Part shown: positions 8,247-17,216 of the stretch, piece by piece | Layout of the letters: the number at the start of each line of letters is the position of its first letter | How positions within the stretch are numbered: position 1 is the stretch's first letter | Source of the DNA: Croceicoccus sp. | GTDB taxonomy: Bacteria > Pseudomonadota > Alphaproteobacteria > Sphingomonadales > Sphingomonadaceae | NCBI GenBank assembly: GCA_029936705.1 | Contig: JAPYSD010000001.1 | Location: 1-64,000, forward strand | Length of the DNA stretch: 64,000 nucleotides | Direction of reading: 5' to 3' | Made by a program: the position numbers and the translations under genes | Notes under the pieces: generated by a model | The model's input: only the letters and a program-made list of their open reading frames with translations | What the model was told of the DNA's origin: nothing | Databases searched by the model: none

Positions 8247-8981
8247 ATGATCATGGCAAAACCGGCAGGAAGCGAAATCAAGAGGGGCTTCAAACCCATC
8301 AAGACGCAGCGCGCATTCGAAGCGGTATGCGATCAGGTGCGCCAGATGGTCGCTGATGGCACGCTAAAGGCAGGTGACAAGCTTCCGGCCGAACGCGAAC
8401 TGGCCGTCCGCTTCCAGATCAGCCGCAACGCGGTGCGCGAGGCGCTGCGAAGCCTTGAAATGTCGGGTATCATCCGCAACGAAAAGGGCGTGAAGGGCGG
8501 CGCCTTCATTCAGGCGGCGGAAAATGAACATGTCGCGCAGGCGATGCAGGACTTCGTCCATCTCGGCAAAGTCTCGCTCGACGAATTGACCGAAGCGCGT
8601 CTCAGCATTCAAGCCACTGTCGTTCGCCTTGCGTGCGAACGCGGGACCGACGCCCATTTCGATCGCTTGGCCGCCATCGTGGAGCAGACCCGCATCGAGA
8701 CCGATGTCGAGGCACGCTATCACTGCGCGGTTGAGTTCTATCAGGTGCTGGCCGAAGCGACGGGGAACCGCATCTATGCGTTGTTCGTCGGGGCCTTGTC
8801 ATCGATCCTGCAGGCTTTCGTGGCCGGGCCGAATTACAAGACGTTGCAGGAAACCTTGATCGATTCGCGCCACCGCCTTGTCACGGCCCTGCGAGAGAGG
8901 GATTGCGGTGCAGCCGTCGCGGAAATGACCGCGCACCTCGACCGGATACACCAACACATGCAGGAAAACGCGGCGCGCTAG
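8247..8981 (+). CDS. GntR-family (FadR subfamily) transcriptional regulator
   Basis: The 244-residue product has a GntR winged helix (AVCDQVRQMVADGTLKAGDKLPAERELAVRF, SRNAVREALRSLEMSGII) at about residues 24-90, followed by an all-helical FCD-type effector domain (LDELTEARLSIQATVVRLACERG ... HRLVTALRERD). FadR-subfamily members usually repress catabolic genes and release DNA on binding an organic acid or acyl-CoA. The predicted operator class, TGGTNNNACCA, occurs four times in this cluster, which makes this gene the best candidate for a local regulon repressor. The start could be either ATG of ATG-ATC-ATG; the first is used. It stands alone between the divergent MerR gene and the CoA-transferase gene. 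Confidence 0.88.
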   Translation: MIMAKPAGSEIKRGFKPIKTQRAFEAVCDQVRQMVADGTLKAGDKLPAERELAVRFQISRNAVREALRSLEMSGIIRNEKGVKGGAFIQAAENEHVAQAMQDFVHLGKVSLDELTEARLSIQATVVRLACERGTDAHFDRLAAIVEQTRIETDVEARYHCAVEFYQVLAEATGNRIYALFVGALSSILQAFVAGPNYKTLQETLIDSRHRLVTALRERDCGAAVAEMTAHLDRIHQHMQENAAR

Positions 8982-9045
8982 CGTCTGGCATTTTGCGCGC
9001 TGATGACCATCGGCACCCACTTGCATTTTACCGCCCGATTTTTAT

Positions 9046-9056
9046 AGGTAGGACCA
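9046..9056. promoter_or_regulatory. FadR/GntR-type operator upstream of CoA-transferase
   Basis: AGGTAGGACCA matches TGGTNNNACCA at all but the first base and is 27 bases before the GTG start of the CoA-transferase gene, a position suited to blocking transcription. It is the weakest of the four related sites and lies downstream of the gntR gene itself. Confidence 0.5.
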
Positions 9057-9083
9057 TTGTACCTTTAAGAGACGGAGAGCGGT

Positions 9084-10265
9084 GTGGACGATCGGATGGC
9101 AGGCGCCCTTGATGGGATCAGGGTGCTGGATTTCACGGCAGTGATGGCAGGTCCGTTCGCCACGCGCATGCTGGCCGATCTTGGCGCCGAGGTCATCAAG
9201 GTGGAGACGATGAAAGGCGGCGATCAGGTCCGCGCCCGTCCGCCGCTGCGCGATGGCAAGAGCCGCTATTTCGCACAGCTCAACGCCGGCAAGCGCAGTC
9301 TTGCCTGCGACCTGAAGAACCCTGCCATGCAGGAGACCATCCGCGAGCTGGCCAGCCAGTGTGACATCGTGGTCGAAAATTTCCGCCCCGGCGTGATGGC
9401 CCGTTTCGGCCTTGATTATGAAACGCTGGCCAAAACCAATCCGCGCCTGATCTACTGCTCGATCTCAGGCTATGGCCAACAAGGGCCCAAGGCCCATTCC
9501 CCCGCCTATGCGCCGGTCATCCATGCCAGCAGCGGATTCGACATGACCAATCTTGAATATCAGGACAATGCGGATAAGCCGGCAACCAGCGGCATCTTCA
9601 TCGCTGACGTTCTTGGTGGCACCCACGCTTTTGGCGCGATCCAGACCGCGCTCTTCCAACGCGAACGGACCGGCGCGGGCCAGTTCATCGATGTGTCCAT
9701 GCTGGAAGCGATGGTCGGCATGCTGGTGTATGAAACGCAGACCGCGCAGCAGCCTCTCGATCAGCGCCGCCCGCTTTACAAACCTTTGCGCACCGCCGAC
9801 GGATTCATCATGGTCGCCCCCACCAGCCCCGGCAATTTCCTGAGCCTGGTAAAAGCAATGGAGCGTGAAGATCTGGCCGACGATCCGCGCTTTGCCACCA
9901 ATGCCGATCGCAATCGCAACTGGGATGCGCTGCTGACCGAAGCCGAGAGCTGGACCATGAAGCACAGTTCGGAACAGGCCGAAGCACAGCTATCGGCAAA
10001 AGGCGTGCCCTGCGCTGTCTATCGCAACGTCACCGAGGTGATGGAGGACGAGCAACTGGCAGCACGCCAAGCCTTTACCACGCTGGACGACGGTGCCGGC
10101 CAGTTCAAAGTGACCAACCCTCCTTTCAAAATGTCCAATTCGGCCGCCCATGCCCGCGATCACATGCCCGCGCTGGGCGAGGATGGCGGCGCCATCCTTC
10201 ACGACATATTAGATTTACGGGACGACGAGATCGAGACCTATCGCTCTCAAGGCATGATGCTATAA
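9084..10265 (+). CDS. Class III CoA-transferase (CaiB/BaiF family)
   Basis: A 393-residue family III acyl-CoA transferase, which activates a carboxylic acid by moving CoA from a donor acyl-CoA. Signature blocks are LDFTAVMAGPFATRMLADLGAEVIKVE at the N-terminus, ENFRPGVMARFGLD, and IADVLGG with Asp175 as the expected catalytic residue that forms the aspartyl-CoA anhydride. The GTG start at 9084 is chosen for its GGAGAG at 4 bases spacing; an ATG four codons later is the alternative. The gene follows a GntR-type operator and probably has its own promoter. In the cluster it would activate the acid made by the alcohol and aldehyde dehydrogenases before the acyl-CoA dehydrogenase step. Confidence 0.9.
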   Translation: MDDRMAGALDGIRVLDFTAVMAGPFATRMLADLGAEVIKVETMKGGDQVRARPPLRDGKSRYFAQLNAGKRSLACDLKNPAMQETIRELASQCDIVVENFRPGVMARFGLDYETLAKTNPRLIYCSISGYGQQGPKAHSPAYAPVIHASSGFDMTNLEYQDNADKPATSGIFIADVLGGTHAFGAIQTALFQRERTGAGQFIDVSMLEAMVGMLVYETQTAQQPLDQRRPLYKPLRTADGFIMVAPTSPGNFLSLVKAMEREDLADDPRFATNADRNRNWDALLTEAESWTMKHSSEQAEAQLSAKGVPCAVYRNVTEVMEDEQLAARQAFTTLDDGAGQFKVTNPPFKMSNSAAHARDHMPALGEDGGAILHDILDLRDDEIETYRSQGMML

Positions 10266-10323
10266 GTTCTATCGAGAGGCACATCGGAACAATCAGGTGC
10301 CGGACCGAGAGCGGGTTGAGGAA

Positions 10324-11541
10324 ATGACCGAAGTTTTCGAGATCAACATCCGGCACCTGCGCGGGCTGGTGGCCATCCGCGAACACGGCAGTATCACCGC
10401 GGCAGGTTCGCTGGTGAACCTTTCCCAACCCGCCCTGACACAAGGCATTGCCAAGCTTGAACGCCAGTTCGGCTATACGCTGTTCGAACGGCGTTCTGGC
10501 GGCATGATCCCCACCGCCATGGGTCGCATCGTGATCGAACGGACAGAGGCCGCGCTGAAACATCTGGCCGACAGCGCCCAAGGCCTGACCAATGTGTTCA
10601 ACAATCCCGAACGGCTCATGACGATGACGCAGCTGCGCGCCTTTCTGGCGCTTGCGGATGCCGGCAGCTTTGCCGAAGCAGCGCGCAGCATTGCCATATC
10701 GCAAACGGCTGTCCATCGCGCGGTGGGCGATCTGGAGCTGGTCATCGGCACCGATCTGGTCGAACGACGCGGACGGGCAGTGTGGCTGAATGCAGCAGGC
10801 AAAAAGCTTGCGCGCGGGTCGCGGCTTGCCGTTGCCGAAATTCAGGCGGCGCTGGTCGATCTCGCGCTCGACAGCGACAGCCGCAGCGAAATGATCTCCT
10901 TCGGCGCGCTGCCGCTCGCTCGCCCCTATATCGTGCCGCGCGCCATGGCCGATATCGCCAAGGAAGTGCCAAAGGCGTCGTTCAAGGTACTGGAAGGCAG
11001 CTGGAGCGAGCTTGTGGAGCCGCTGCGCGATGGCGCCATCGACATGATCGTGGGTGCACTTCGCCCCCACGAGATCGCCGATCTATATCAGCGTCCGCTT
11101 ATCGAGGACCTTCTGGTCGTCGCCGCCGGCAGCCAGCACCCGCTTGCATCGGTGGAAAGGCCGACCATGGACCAGCTGCGGTCCTATCCATGGATCGTGG
11201 CGCCCGCCGACGCCCCGCTCAGGGCACATTGGGAACGGTTCTTTGCCGAAGGGCCAAGGCCCGAAACGCAGATCGAATGCGGATCGGTGATGATCATTGG
11301 CCGCCTGCTGACCTACTCGAACCTGCTGACGCTATTGTCGCCCGATCAGGTCGCGCTGCAGATCCGCAGCGGGCTTTTGACGCAGATTGGCAAGCCGCTG
11401 GAAGGCAGCCGCCGCATGGTGGGGATCACCACGCGGCGCAGCTGGCGACCCACAGCGACCCAGCGCCTGTTCTTCGAAAAGCTGGAAGAGGCCGCGCGCG
11501 AACGCACATCCAACCCCGATCTCACGGGCACGTGGATCTGA
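10324..11541 (+). CDS. LysR-type regulator with two tandem HTH domains
   Basis: The protein (405 residues) is longer than the usual 300 of LysR regulators because it has two complete LysR helix-turn-helix domains. The first spans about residues 9-66 (HLRGLVAIREHGSITAAG, LSQPALTQGIAKLERQFG) and the second about 101-160 (TQLRAFLALADAGSFAEAAR, ISQTAVHRAVGDLELVIG). A single substrate-binding-like effector domain follows (about 190-380). The ATG at 10324 with GAGCGGGTTGAGGAA upstream is preferred to a GTG at 10297. It lies 58 bases after the CoA-transferase gene and converges on the aldehyde dehydrogenase operon. It probably controls part of the cluster; its ligand is not known. Confidence 0.87.
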   Translation: MTEVFEINIRHLRGLVAIREHGSITAAGSLVNLSQPALTQGIAKLERQFGYTLFERRSGGMIPTAMGRIVIERTEAALKHLADSAQGLTNVFNNPERLMTMTQLRAFLALADAGSFAEAARSIAISQTAVHRAVGDLELVIGTDLVERRGRAVWLNAAGKKLARGSRLAVAEIQAALVDLALDSDSRSEMISFGALPLARPYIVPRAMADIAKEVPKASFKVLEGSWSELVEPLRDGAIDMIVGALRPHEIADLYQRPLIEDLLVVAAGSQHPLASVERPTMDQLRSYPWIVAPADAPLRAHWERFFAEGPRPETQIECGSVMIIGRLLTYSNLLTLLSPDQVALQIRSGLLTQIGKPLEGSRRMVGITTRRSWRPTATQRLFFEKLEEAARERTSNPDLTGTWI

Positions 11542-11559
11542 CCCACGCGCCCTGTCGGA

Positions 11560-13041
11560 TCAGTCGAGGTTGATCCAGACCGCCTTCGTTTCCAGATATT
11601 CCTCGATGTGATGCGGGCCGGACTCGCGCCCGAATCCGCTCAACTTATATCCGCCGAAAGGAACGCCAGGGTCGAGCATCTGGTAGCAGTTAACCCAGAC
11701 CGAACCGGCCTTGATGCCGCGCGCCATCTTATGCGCGGTGGCAAGATTGCTGGTCCACACGCCGCTGCCAAGGCCGAAGCTTGTCGCATTGGCACGGGTC
11801 AGCACCTCATCGACCGTGTCGAAGGAAAAAGCCGATAGGACCGGCCCGAAGATCTCTTCGCGCGCAATCGTCATACCGTCGGTGACATTGCCAAAAATGG
11901 TGGGTTCGATGAAATAGCCCGCGTCATATCCTTCGCCCGCCTTGCGCGCACCGCCCAACAGCGGGCTGGCGCCCTCACCCTCGGCCCCGTCGATGAAAGA
12001 AAGGATGCGCTCCATCTGCGCCTGAGACACGACCGGACCGATCTGTGTTTCGGGGTCAAGCGGATCGCCAACGCGAATGGTGCGGCTGTGTTCGACAAGA
12101 CGCTCCATGAATTCATCGTGGATCGAGGACTGGACGAACAGGCGCGTTCCCGCGCTGCAGATCTGGCCGGCATTGGCAAAGACCGCATTGGCCGCGGCCG
12201 GCACCGCCTTGTCGAGATTGGCATCGGCAAAGACGATATTGGGCGATTTGCCACCCAGTTCGACGGTGACTCGCTTCATCGTCGGGGCCGCAGCCTCGAT
12301 AATTTTCTGACCCACGCCGGTCGAACCGGTGAACGCGATCTTGTCGACATCGGGATGGGCGGAAAGCGCCGCGCCCGCATCGCCAAGGCCGGTGACGACA
12401 TTGATGACGCCATCGGGTACGCCCGCCTCAAGGCACAGCTCGGCAAAGCGCAGCGCCGACAACGGCGTCTGTTCGGCAGGTTTCATCACCAGCGTGCAAC
12501 CTGTGGCGAGGACAGGGCCGGACTTCCATACCGACATGCCGATGGGTCCGTTCCACGGGTTGATCGCGGCGACCACGCCGATCGGCTCTTTCAGCGTATG
12601 GCTCAGCACATCGCCGGGTACCGAATTGGACAGCGTCTCGCCCGAAATCAGCGTGGCCTGCCCGGCATAATAGCGCAGCAATGCGCCCGCCCTGACCTTG
12701 CCCAGCCGCGTACGCGATAGCGGCGCGCCAAGGTCCAGCGTGTCGAGCATGGCAAGCTCGTCCCAGTTCTCTTCGACCAGATCGGCAAGGCGCAGCATGA
12801 TCGCCTGCCGCTCGGCGGGCTTCATCCGGCTCCACGGGCCGCTCAACGCCTCTCGCGCGGCTTTCACGGCGCGGTCGACATCTTCGGCGCCGCCCTGCGC
12901 GACATTGGCCAGCAGTTCGCCCGTGGCAGGATTGCGTGTTTCGAAACGCTGGCCGGAAACGGCGGGCACGCGCTTGCCGCTGATCAGCATGTCCTGATCG
13001 CGCTTCGCAATGACCGAGGTGATGGGCGTGTTTGCGTTCAT
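11560..13041 (-). CDS. NAD(P)-dependent aldehyde dehydrogenase
   Basis: A 493-residue ALDH-superfamily enzyme oxidising an aldehyde to its acid. The catalytic residues are visible as Glu261 in ELGGKSP and Cys295 in AGQICSAGTR; NPWN (161-164), KPAEQTPL and FTGSTGVG form the cofactor-binding region, and the C-terminus ends with FGGYKLSGFGRESG. The start overlaps the stop of the upstream GMC gene by four bases (ATGA), so the two are translationally coupled. Together with that oxidoreductase it should convert an alcohol to a carboxylate. Substrate specificity cannot be read from sequence. Confidence 0.93.
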   Translation of the reverse strand: MNANTPITSVIAKRDQDMLISGKRVPAVSGQRFETRNPATGELLANVAQGGAEDVDRAVKAAREALSGPWSRMKPAERQAIMLRLADLVEENWDELAMLDTLDLGAPLSRTRLGKVRAGALLRYYAGQATLISGETLSNSVPGDVLSHTLKEPIGVVAAINPWNGPIGMSVWKSGPVLATGCTLVMKPAEQTPLSALRFAELCLEAGVPDGVINVVTGLGDAGAALSAHPDVDKIAFTGSTGVGQKIIEAAAPTMKRVTVELGGKSPNIVFADANLDKAVPAAANAVFANAGQICSAGTRLFVQSSIHDEFMERLVEHSRTIRVGDPLDPETQIGPVVSQAQMERILSFIDGAEGEGASPLLGGARKAGEGYDAGYFIEPTIFGNVTDGMTIAREEIFGPVLSAFSFDTVDEVLTRANATSFGLGSGVWTSNLATAHKMARGIKAGSVWVNCYQMLDPGVPFGGYKLSGFGRESGPHHIEEYLETKAVWINLD

Positions 13042-14705
13042 AACTGAAGCTCCGTTTCTGCAACCCGGACCGTTTCGGCCGCTTGCGAATTATGCGATTT
13101 GCGCTCTTCCAGAATGAAATCGGCGGCGCGCTGGGCGATCATCATCGTGGGCGCGCTGGTATTGCCGCTGATGATAGAGGGCATGACCGAGGCATCGATC
13201 ACGCGCAGCCCGTCGATCCCGTGCACCCTCAACCGGTCGTCGACCACGGCTAGCGGATCGCTGGCAGGCCCCATCTTGCAGGTGCCGGTGGGGTGATAGG
13301 CAGTATTGACGATCTTGCGCAGCGCCTTGTCGAGCGCTTCGTCGCTGACATGCTCGGCCCCAGGCTCGATCTCCTTGCCGCGCATGGCGGCCAGCGCAGG
13401 TTGCGCAAAAATGCGCCGCGCCTCGCGGAAACCGGCGATAAGCGTTGCCATGTCGCGCGGATCGTCAAAGAAATTGGGCTCGATGATCGGCTTGTCCTCG
13501 GCCCTGTTGCTCGCCAGCCGCACGCGCCCCTCGCTATTGGGGCGAAGTAGCTGGATCAGCGCCATGAAGCCATGGTCGCTGGGCACCACGCGGGCATTGC
13601 CCTTCAACCCGACCAGGAAGGTCATCTGGATATCGGGCCTGCCGCTGCCGTCGGTGCAGACGAAGCCGCCGCACTCCGCCACGTTCGAAGCGAACATGCC
13701 TTCGCGTTTCAAAGCATATTTGAACGGCGCGAAGGCATTGCGGGCCAGCGCCGAACGCGAGTTTGCATAGGATTCCCCCGTCGGATTTTCAACCGAGATA
13801 TGCACGGTGGGATGATCTTGCAGATGCGCGCCGACGCCCGGAAGATGGTGTGCCGGCTCGACGCCCACCTTGACCAGATCATCCCTGTCGCCAATGCCCG
13901 AGAGCATCAACAGATGCGGCGAATTTGTCGCGCCCGCGCTGACTAGCACTTCGCTTTTGGCGGTCATGATCTCGCGCTTGCCTTCGCGCTCGATCTCGAT
14001 CCCGGTGGCGCGGCCATCATTGATGATGATGCGCCGTACCAGCGTTTCATCGAAAACGCTGAGGTTCGGTCGTCCAAGTGCCGGGTGGAGGAAAGCGCGG
14101 GCCGCCGAAAGGCGCGTCCCGCGCCGCTGGTTCAGATCATAGCGCCCAAAGCCATCCTTGCGCTCGGCCGCGAAATCCTCGTTGTGGTAATGCCCCGCCT
14201 CTACTGCGGCGTCGATGATCGCGGTGGTGATCGGGTTGAAAGATGCCGGTTTCTCGACATCCAGTTCCGCACCCTTGCCGTGCCAAGGCTTGTCAGGGCC
14301 GTGGTAGTTTTCAAGCCGCTTGAAGACGGGAAGCACATCGTCCCAGCCCCAGCCGGGATTGCCCGCCTGCACCCAGCCGGCGTAATCTTCTTCCTGCCCG
14401 CGAATATAGACGCCGCCATTGATCGCACTGCACCCGCCGAAAAGCTTGCCGCGCGGAAAGCCGATGACGCGCCCGTCGATCGCATCGCCGCCGGTTAACT
14501 GCTGCTGCCAGTTGTAACGGGCATGCGGGATCAGGAAGATATTGCCGACCGGCATGATCGTCTTGATATTGACCGGCCATCTGCGATCGGACGGTCCCGC
14601 CTCGATCAGGGCAACCGATATGGCGGGATCGGCAGACAGGCGGTTGGCCAACACGCTGCCACCGGGACCCGAACCGATGACGATATAATCGAAACTGTGC
14701 GTCAC
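13038..14705 (-). CDS. GMC-family FAD-dependent alcohol dehydrogenase
   Basis: The 555-residue protein belongs to the glucose-methanol-choline oxidoreductases. The N-terminal ADP-binding motif is IGSGPGGSVLANRLS, followed by the GMC signature region KLFGGCSAINGGVYIRG, and the C-terminus has the active-site pair in TAYHPTGTCKMG and SGNTSAPTMMIAQRAAD. It oxidises a primary or secondary alcohol and passes electrons to an acceptor other than NAD. The start is a GTG that overlaps the TGA of the transporter gene (GTGA), and its own end overlaps the aldehyde dehydrogenase start. It is the middle gene of a three-gene coupled operon and is the most likely enzyme for the alcohol made by the P450. Confidence 0.93.
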   Translation of the reverse strand: MTHSFDYIVIGSGPGGSVLANRLSADPAISVALIEAGPSDRRWPVNIKTIMPVGNIFLIPHARYNWQQQLTGGDAIDGRVIGFPRGKLFGGCSAINGGVYIRGQEEDYAGWVQAGNPGWGWDDVLPVFKRLENYHGPDKPWHGKGAELDVEKPASFNPITTAIIDAAVEAGHYHNEDFAAERKDGFGRYDLNQRRGTRLSAARAFLHPALGRPNLSVFDETLVRRIIINDGRATGIEIEREGKREIMTAKSEVLVSAGATNSPHLLMLSGIGDRDDLVKVGVEPAHHLPGVGAHLQDHPTVHISVENPTGESYANSRSALARNAFAPFKYALKREGMFASNVAECGGFVCTDGSGRPDIQMTFLVGLKGNARVVPSDHGFMALIQLLRPNSEGRVRLASNRAEDKPIIEPNFFDDPRDMATLIAGFREARRIFAQPALAAMRGKEIEPGAEHVSDEALDKALRKIVNTAYHPTGTCKMGPASDPLAVVDDRLRVHGIDGLRVIDASVMPSIISGNTSAPTMMIAQRAADFILEERKSHNSQAAETVRVAETELQL

Positions 14706-16051
14706 GCAGGTCTCTCCTGATTGCGGTCAAGCCGCGGAATATGGCTTCGCACGATCAGAAACCCGATCGCATTGACCAGCATCAGCACAGCCAGCGCGCC
14801 GAAGAACATCTGCGCGCCGCCGCCGATAAGCCATGCGCCGGCCACCGCACTGACAATGGCGCCTGCGCGCCCGGACACGCCCATGGTGCCAAGCCCGCGC
14901 GCCCTGACGCCGGTGGGGAATGCATGGGCGCCCACGGCGAACATGGCCGATTGCGCGGCGCTGGCGAACAGGCCCATAGCGACCAGCAGGCCCAGCATGG
15001 CGTTCTCGTTGCCACCTGCGCCCATCGGCAAGATCGCCAGCGCGGTGCAAACCAGCGTGCCGATAAGCGCCATGGTGACAAGTGTAATGCGCGAACCCAG
15101 CTTGATGATGGCGAAGGATGCCAGCATCGCGCCGATCACCCCGCCCATGTTGAAACTGGTCAAGCCAAGGCTGGCCAGTTTCAGGTCATAGCCGCTGGTC
15201 GTCAGCAAAGTGGGGGCCCAGTTGAACATCAGGTAGATCATGAACATGCCCGAAAACATCGCCAGCGCGAGTGCGAGCGTATCGCGCAGATGCGCCGCGC
15301 CAAACAGCGCGGAAAACGGCATTTTTTCAACCTCTCCGCCCGCGCCCTGCGCCTTTAGCGAAGCGGGATCGGGATGGCCGATGCGCGTCATCACCTTTTC
15401 GAATTCGACCCGGCGCTTACCGCTGTCCAGCAGATATTGCGGGGATTCCGGCAGGACGAGTAGAAGATAGAGAACGAAGGCTATGGTGATCGCGCCGCCC
15501 AAATAGAAGAGCCAGCGCCAGCCGAGCGAAGGCAGGATCGCCGCCGCCGCAAGACCGCCCAGCACGCCACCAATCGATACGCAGACGACGCCGAAAGTCA
15601 CCGCCTGGCTACGCCAGCGCGCAGGCGTGAATTCCGCGATCATGGCCGACGCCGTACCGGGTACGCCGCCAAGCCCTGCGCCAGCCAGGAACTTGAGCAC
15701 TGCGACCTGCCACAGCGCGGTAGAAAATCCGGTCAGCAAGGTGGCAATGCCGAATAGTGACACGCCGATCAGCAATGCCCCTCGCCTGCCGACAAGATCG
15801 CCGATCACGCCCGAGACCAGCGTGCCGATCGCCATGCCCACAAAGCCCAGTGCAAAGACCATGCCCAGCGTATCCCGGCTGATGTCCCATTCGGCAATCA
15901 GCGATGGCGCGGCAAGGCCCAGCATCTGGTTGTCGAGCCCGTCGAGCACGACGGTCGCCGCGATCATCAGCACCGACCATATCTGGTAATAGGACAGCGG
16001 CAGGGCATCGAGAAAACCGCCCTGCTGATTGCTGCTCAGCGAAACTGCCAA
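14702..16051 (-). CDS. MFS transporter, aromatic-acid/H+ symporter-like
   Basis: A 449-residue inner-membrane protein with 12 predicted spanning segments. Motif A between helices 2 and 3 reads GVIGDLVGRRGALL, and LDGLDNQMLGLAAPSL in helix 1 carries the acidic residues typical of the AAHS group that imports small organic acids such as benzoate derivatives. The TTG at 16051 is chosen because GGAGAGAGGAT lies directly before it and the length then fits the family; the longer open frame upstream has no membrane character. It heads the coupled operon transporter - GMC - aldehyde dehydrogenase and so probably imports the substrate or a pathway acid. Confidence 0.88.
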   Translation of the reverse strand: MAVSLSSNQQGGFLDALPLSYYQIWSVLMIAATVVLDGLDNQMLGLAAPSLIAEWDISRDTLGMVFALGFVGMAIGTLVSGVIGDLVGRRGALLIGVSLFGIATLLTGFSTALWQVAVLKFLAGAGLGGVPGTASAMIAEFTPARWRSQAVTFGVVCVSIGGVLGGLAAAAILPSLGWRWLFYLGGAITIAFVLYLLLVLPESPQYLLDSGKRRVEFEKVMTRIGHPDPASLKAQGAGGEVEKMPFSALFGAAHLRDTLALALAMFSGMFMIYLMFNWAPTLLTTSGYDLKLASLGLTSFNMGGVIGAMLASFAIIKLGSRITLVTMALIGTLVCTALAILPMGAGGNENAMLGLLVAMGLFASAAQSAMFAVGAHAFPTGVRARGLGTMGVSGRAGAIVSAVAGAWLIGGGAQMFFGALAVLMLVNAIGFLIVRSHIPRLDRNQERPA

Positions 16052-16119
16052 AATCCTCTCTCCTGCGTTGGAACCGGCCGGCCGCTTTGCGGCTCTATCA
16101 AACCGGGATCGATGCTCTG

Positions 16120-17139
16120 TTAGATGTCGAGCACCAATTTCGATGAGCACGAGCCGGAGCAGCAGACCATCACCGAAGTGTTTGCCGCCTTCTCTTCGTC
16201 GGTCAGGAAGTGGTCGCGGTGATCGGGCACGCCGTCCAGCACCTTGACCTGACAGGTGCCGCACACGCCTTCCGAACAGGCAAAGCCGATATCGACACCC
16301 GCCGTCAGCAGCGCATCGAGCATGGTCTCGCCTTCGGCCACGGTAATGGTCTTGCCGCTGCGCGTCAGTTCAAGCGCATAGCCGCCATCGGTCGCGATTT
16401 CGGTATCGGCCGAGAAATATTCGATATGGACGTTCTCGGAAGGACGCCCCTTGTTAAGCGCGACGAAGGCATCCAGCATCCCGCCCGGACCACAGCAATA
16501 CAGATGGGCATCGCCGGGCGCGCTTTCGCTCAGCCCTGCAAGGTCGAGCTTTGCCCCGCCCTCGATCCCGTCGAACACGATCTTGGCATTGGGAAAAGCG
16601 GCGATCCGATCGACGTAGGCCGCACGGTCAGGCGTCGCGGCCACGTAATGCAACTCCCAACTCTTTCCCAGATCCTCAAGCCGCGCGATCATCGGCAGCA
16701 TCGGGGTAACGCCGATTCCGCCCGCGATCAGCACGGTATGCGCGGCATCTTCGTTCATCGGGAAATTGTTCTTCGGCGCCGAAATCTCGACGATTTCGCC
16801 CACGCGCCACACCTCGTGAATGTGGCGCGATCCGCCGCGGCTGTCGATCGCATGGTGGACCGCGATTTCGTAATAGCGGCGTTCTTTCGGATCGTTGACC
16901 AGCGAGTAGCTGCGGGTCAGACCCGGCTTGAGCTGGACATCGACATGCGCGCCCGGTTCGAATGCGGGCATGTCCTGCCCGTCGAGCGTGGTCAGGAAGT
17001 AGGAGTTGATCCCGTCCGCTTCCCATTCGATCTTCTTGATTCTGGCTTTCATGGTACTTCCTTGCCCATACGCAGGCGTGTCGTCGATCTCGGGGGTCTC
17101 GACCTCGCCCGCGTATTGCATGTCCTCTACATCTCGCAT
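16120..17139 (-). CDS. VanB-type oxygenase reductase (FMN, NAD(P)H, plant-type 2Fe-2S)
   Basis: Domains appear in the order of phthalate-dioxygenase-reductase-like enzymes: a flavin domain with RSYSLVNDPKE, a pyridine-nucleotide domain with AGGIGVTPMLPMI and YCCGPGGML, and a C-terminal ferredoxin domain with CSEGVCGTC and a fourth cysteine near VCCSGSC. It takes electrons from NAD(P)H to a Rieske oxygenase. Length is 339 residues from the ATG at 17139 (GGGAGAGAACG upstream); an internal ATG at 17052 with AAGGAAG would give the more usual 310 residues and is equally credible. The Rieske oxygenase gene ends 77 bases upstream on the same strand, so this is its natural partner, and it may also serve the second Rieske enzyme at 26783. 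Confidence 0.9.
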   Translation of the reverse strand: MRDVEDMQYAGEVETPEIDDTPAYGQGSTMKARIKKIEWEADGINSYFLTTLDGQDMPAFEPGAHVDVQLKPGLTRSYSLVNDPKERRYYEIAVHHAIDSRGGSRHIHEVWRVGEIVEISAPKNNFPMNEDAAHTVLIAGGIGVTPMLPMIARLEDLGKSWELHYVAATPDRAAYVDRIAAFPNAKIVFDGIEGGAKLDLAGLSESAPGDAHLYCCGPGGMLDAFVALNKGRPSENVHIEYFSADTEIATDGGYALELTRSGKTITVAEGETMLDALLTAGVDIGFACSEGVCGTCQVKVLDGVPDHRDHFLTDEEKAANTSVMVCCSGSCSSKLVLDI

Positions 17140-17216
17140 CGTTCTCTCCCGAAACGACGGATCTTCACCGGCCCCGAAATTTGCTGACCGGAAACTGGAG
17201 CCGAAGCCGTGGGGCC

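Noticed and set aside
16210..17187. 325-codon plus-strand open frame opposite the reductase
   Set aside because: The minus strand carries unmistakable FMN, NAD and 2Fe-2S motifs; this frame is a shadow.
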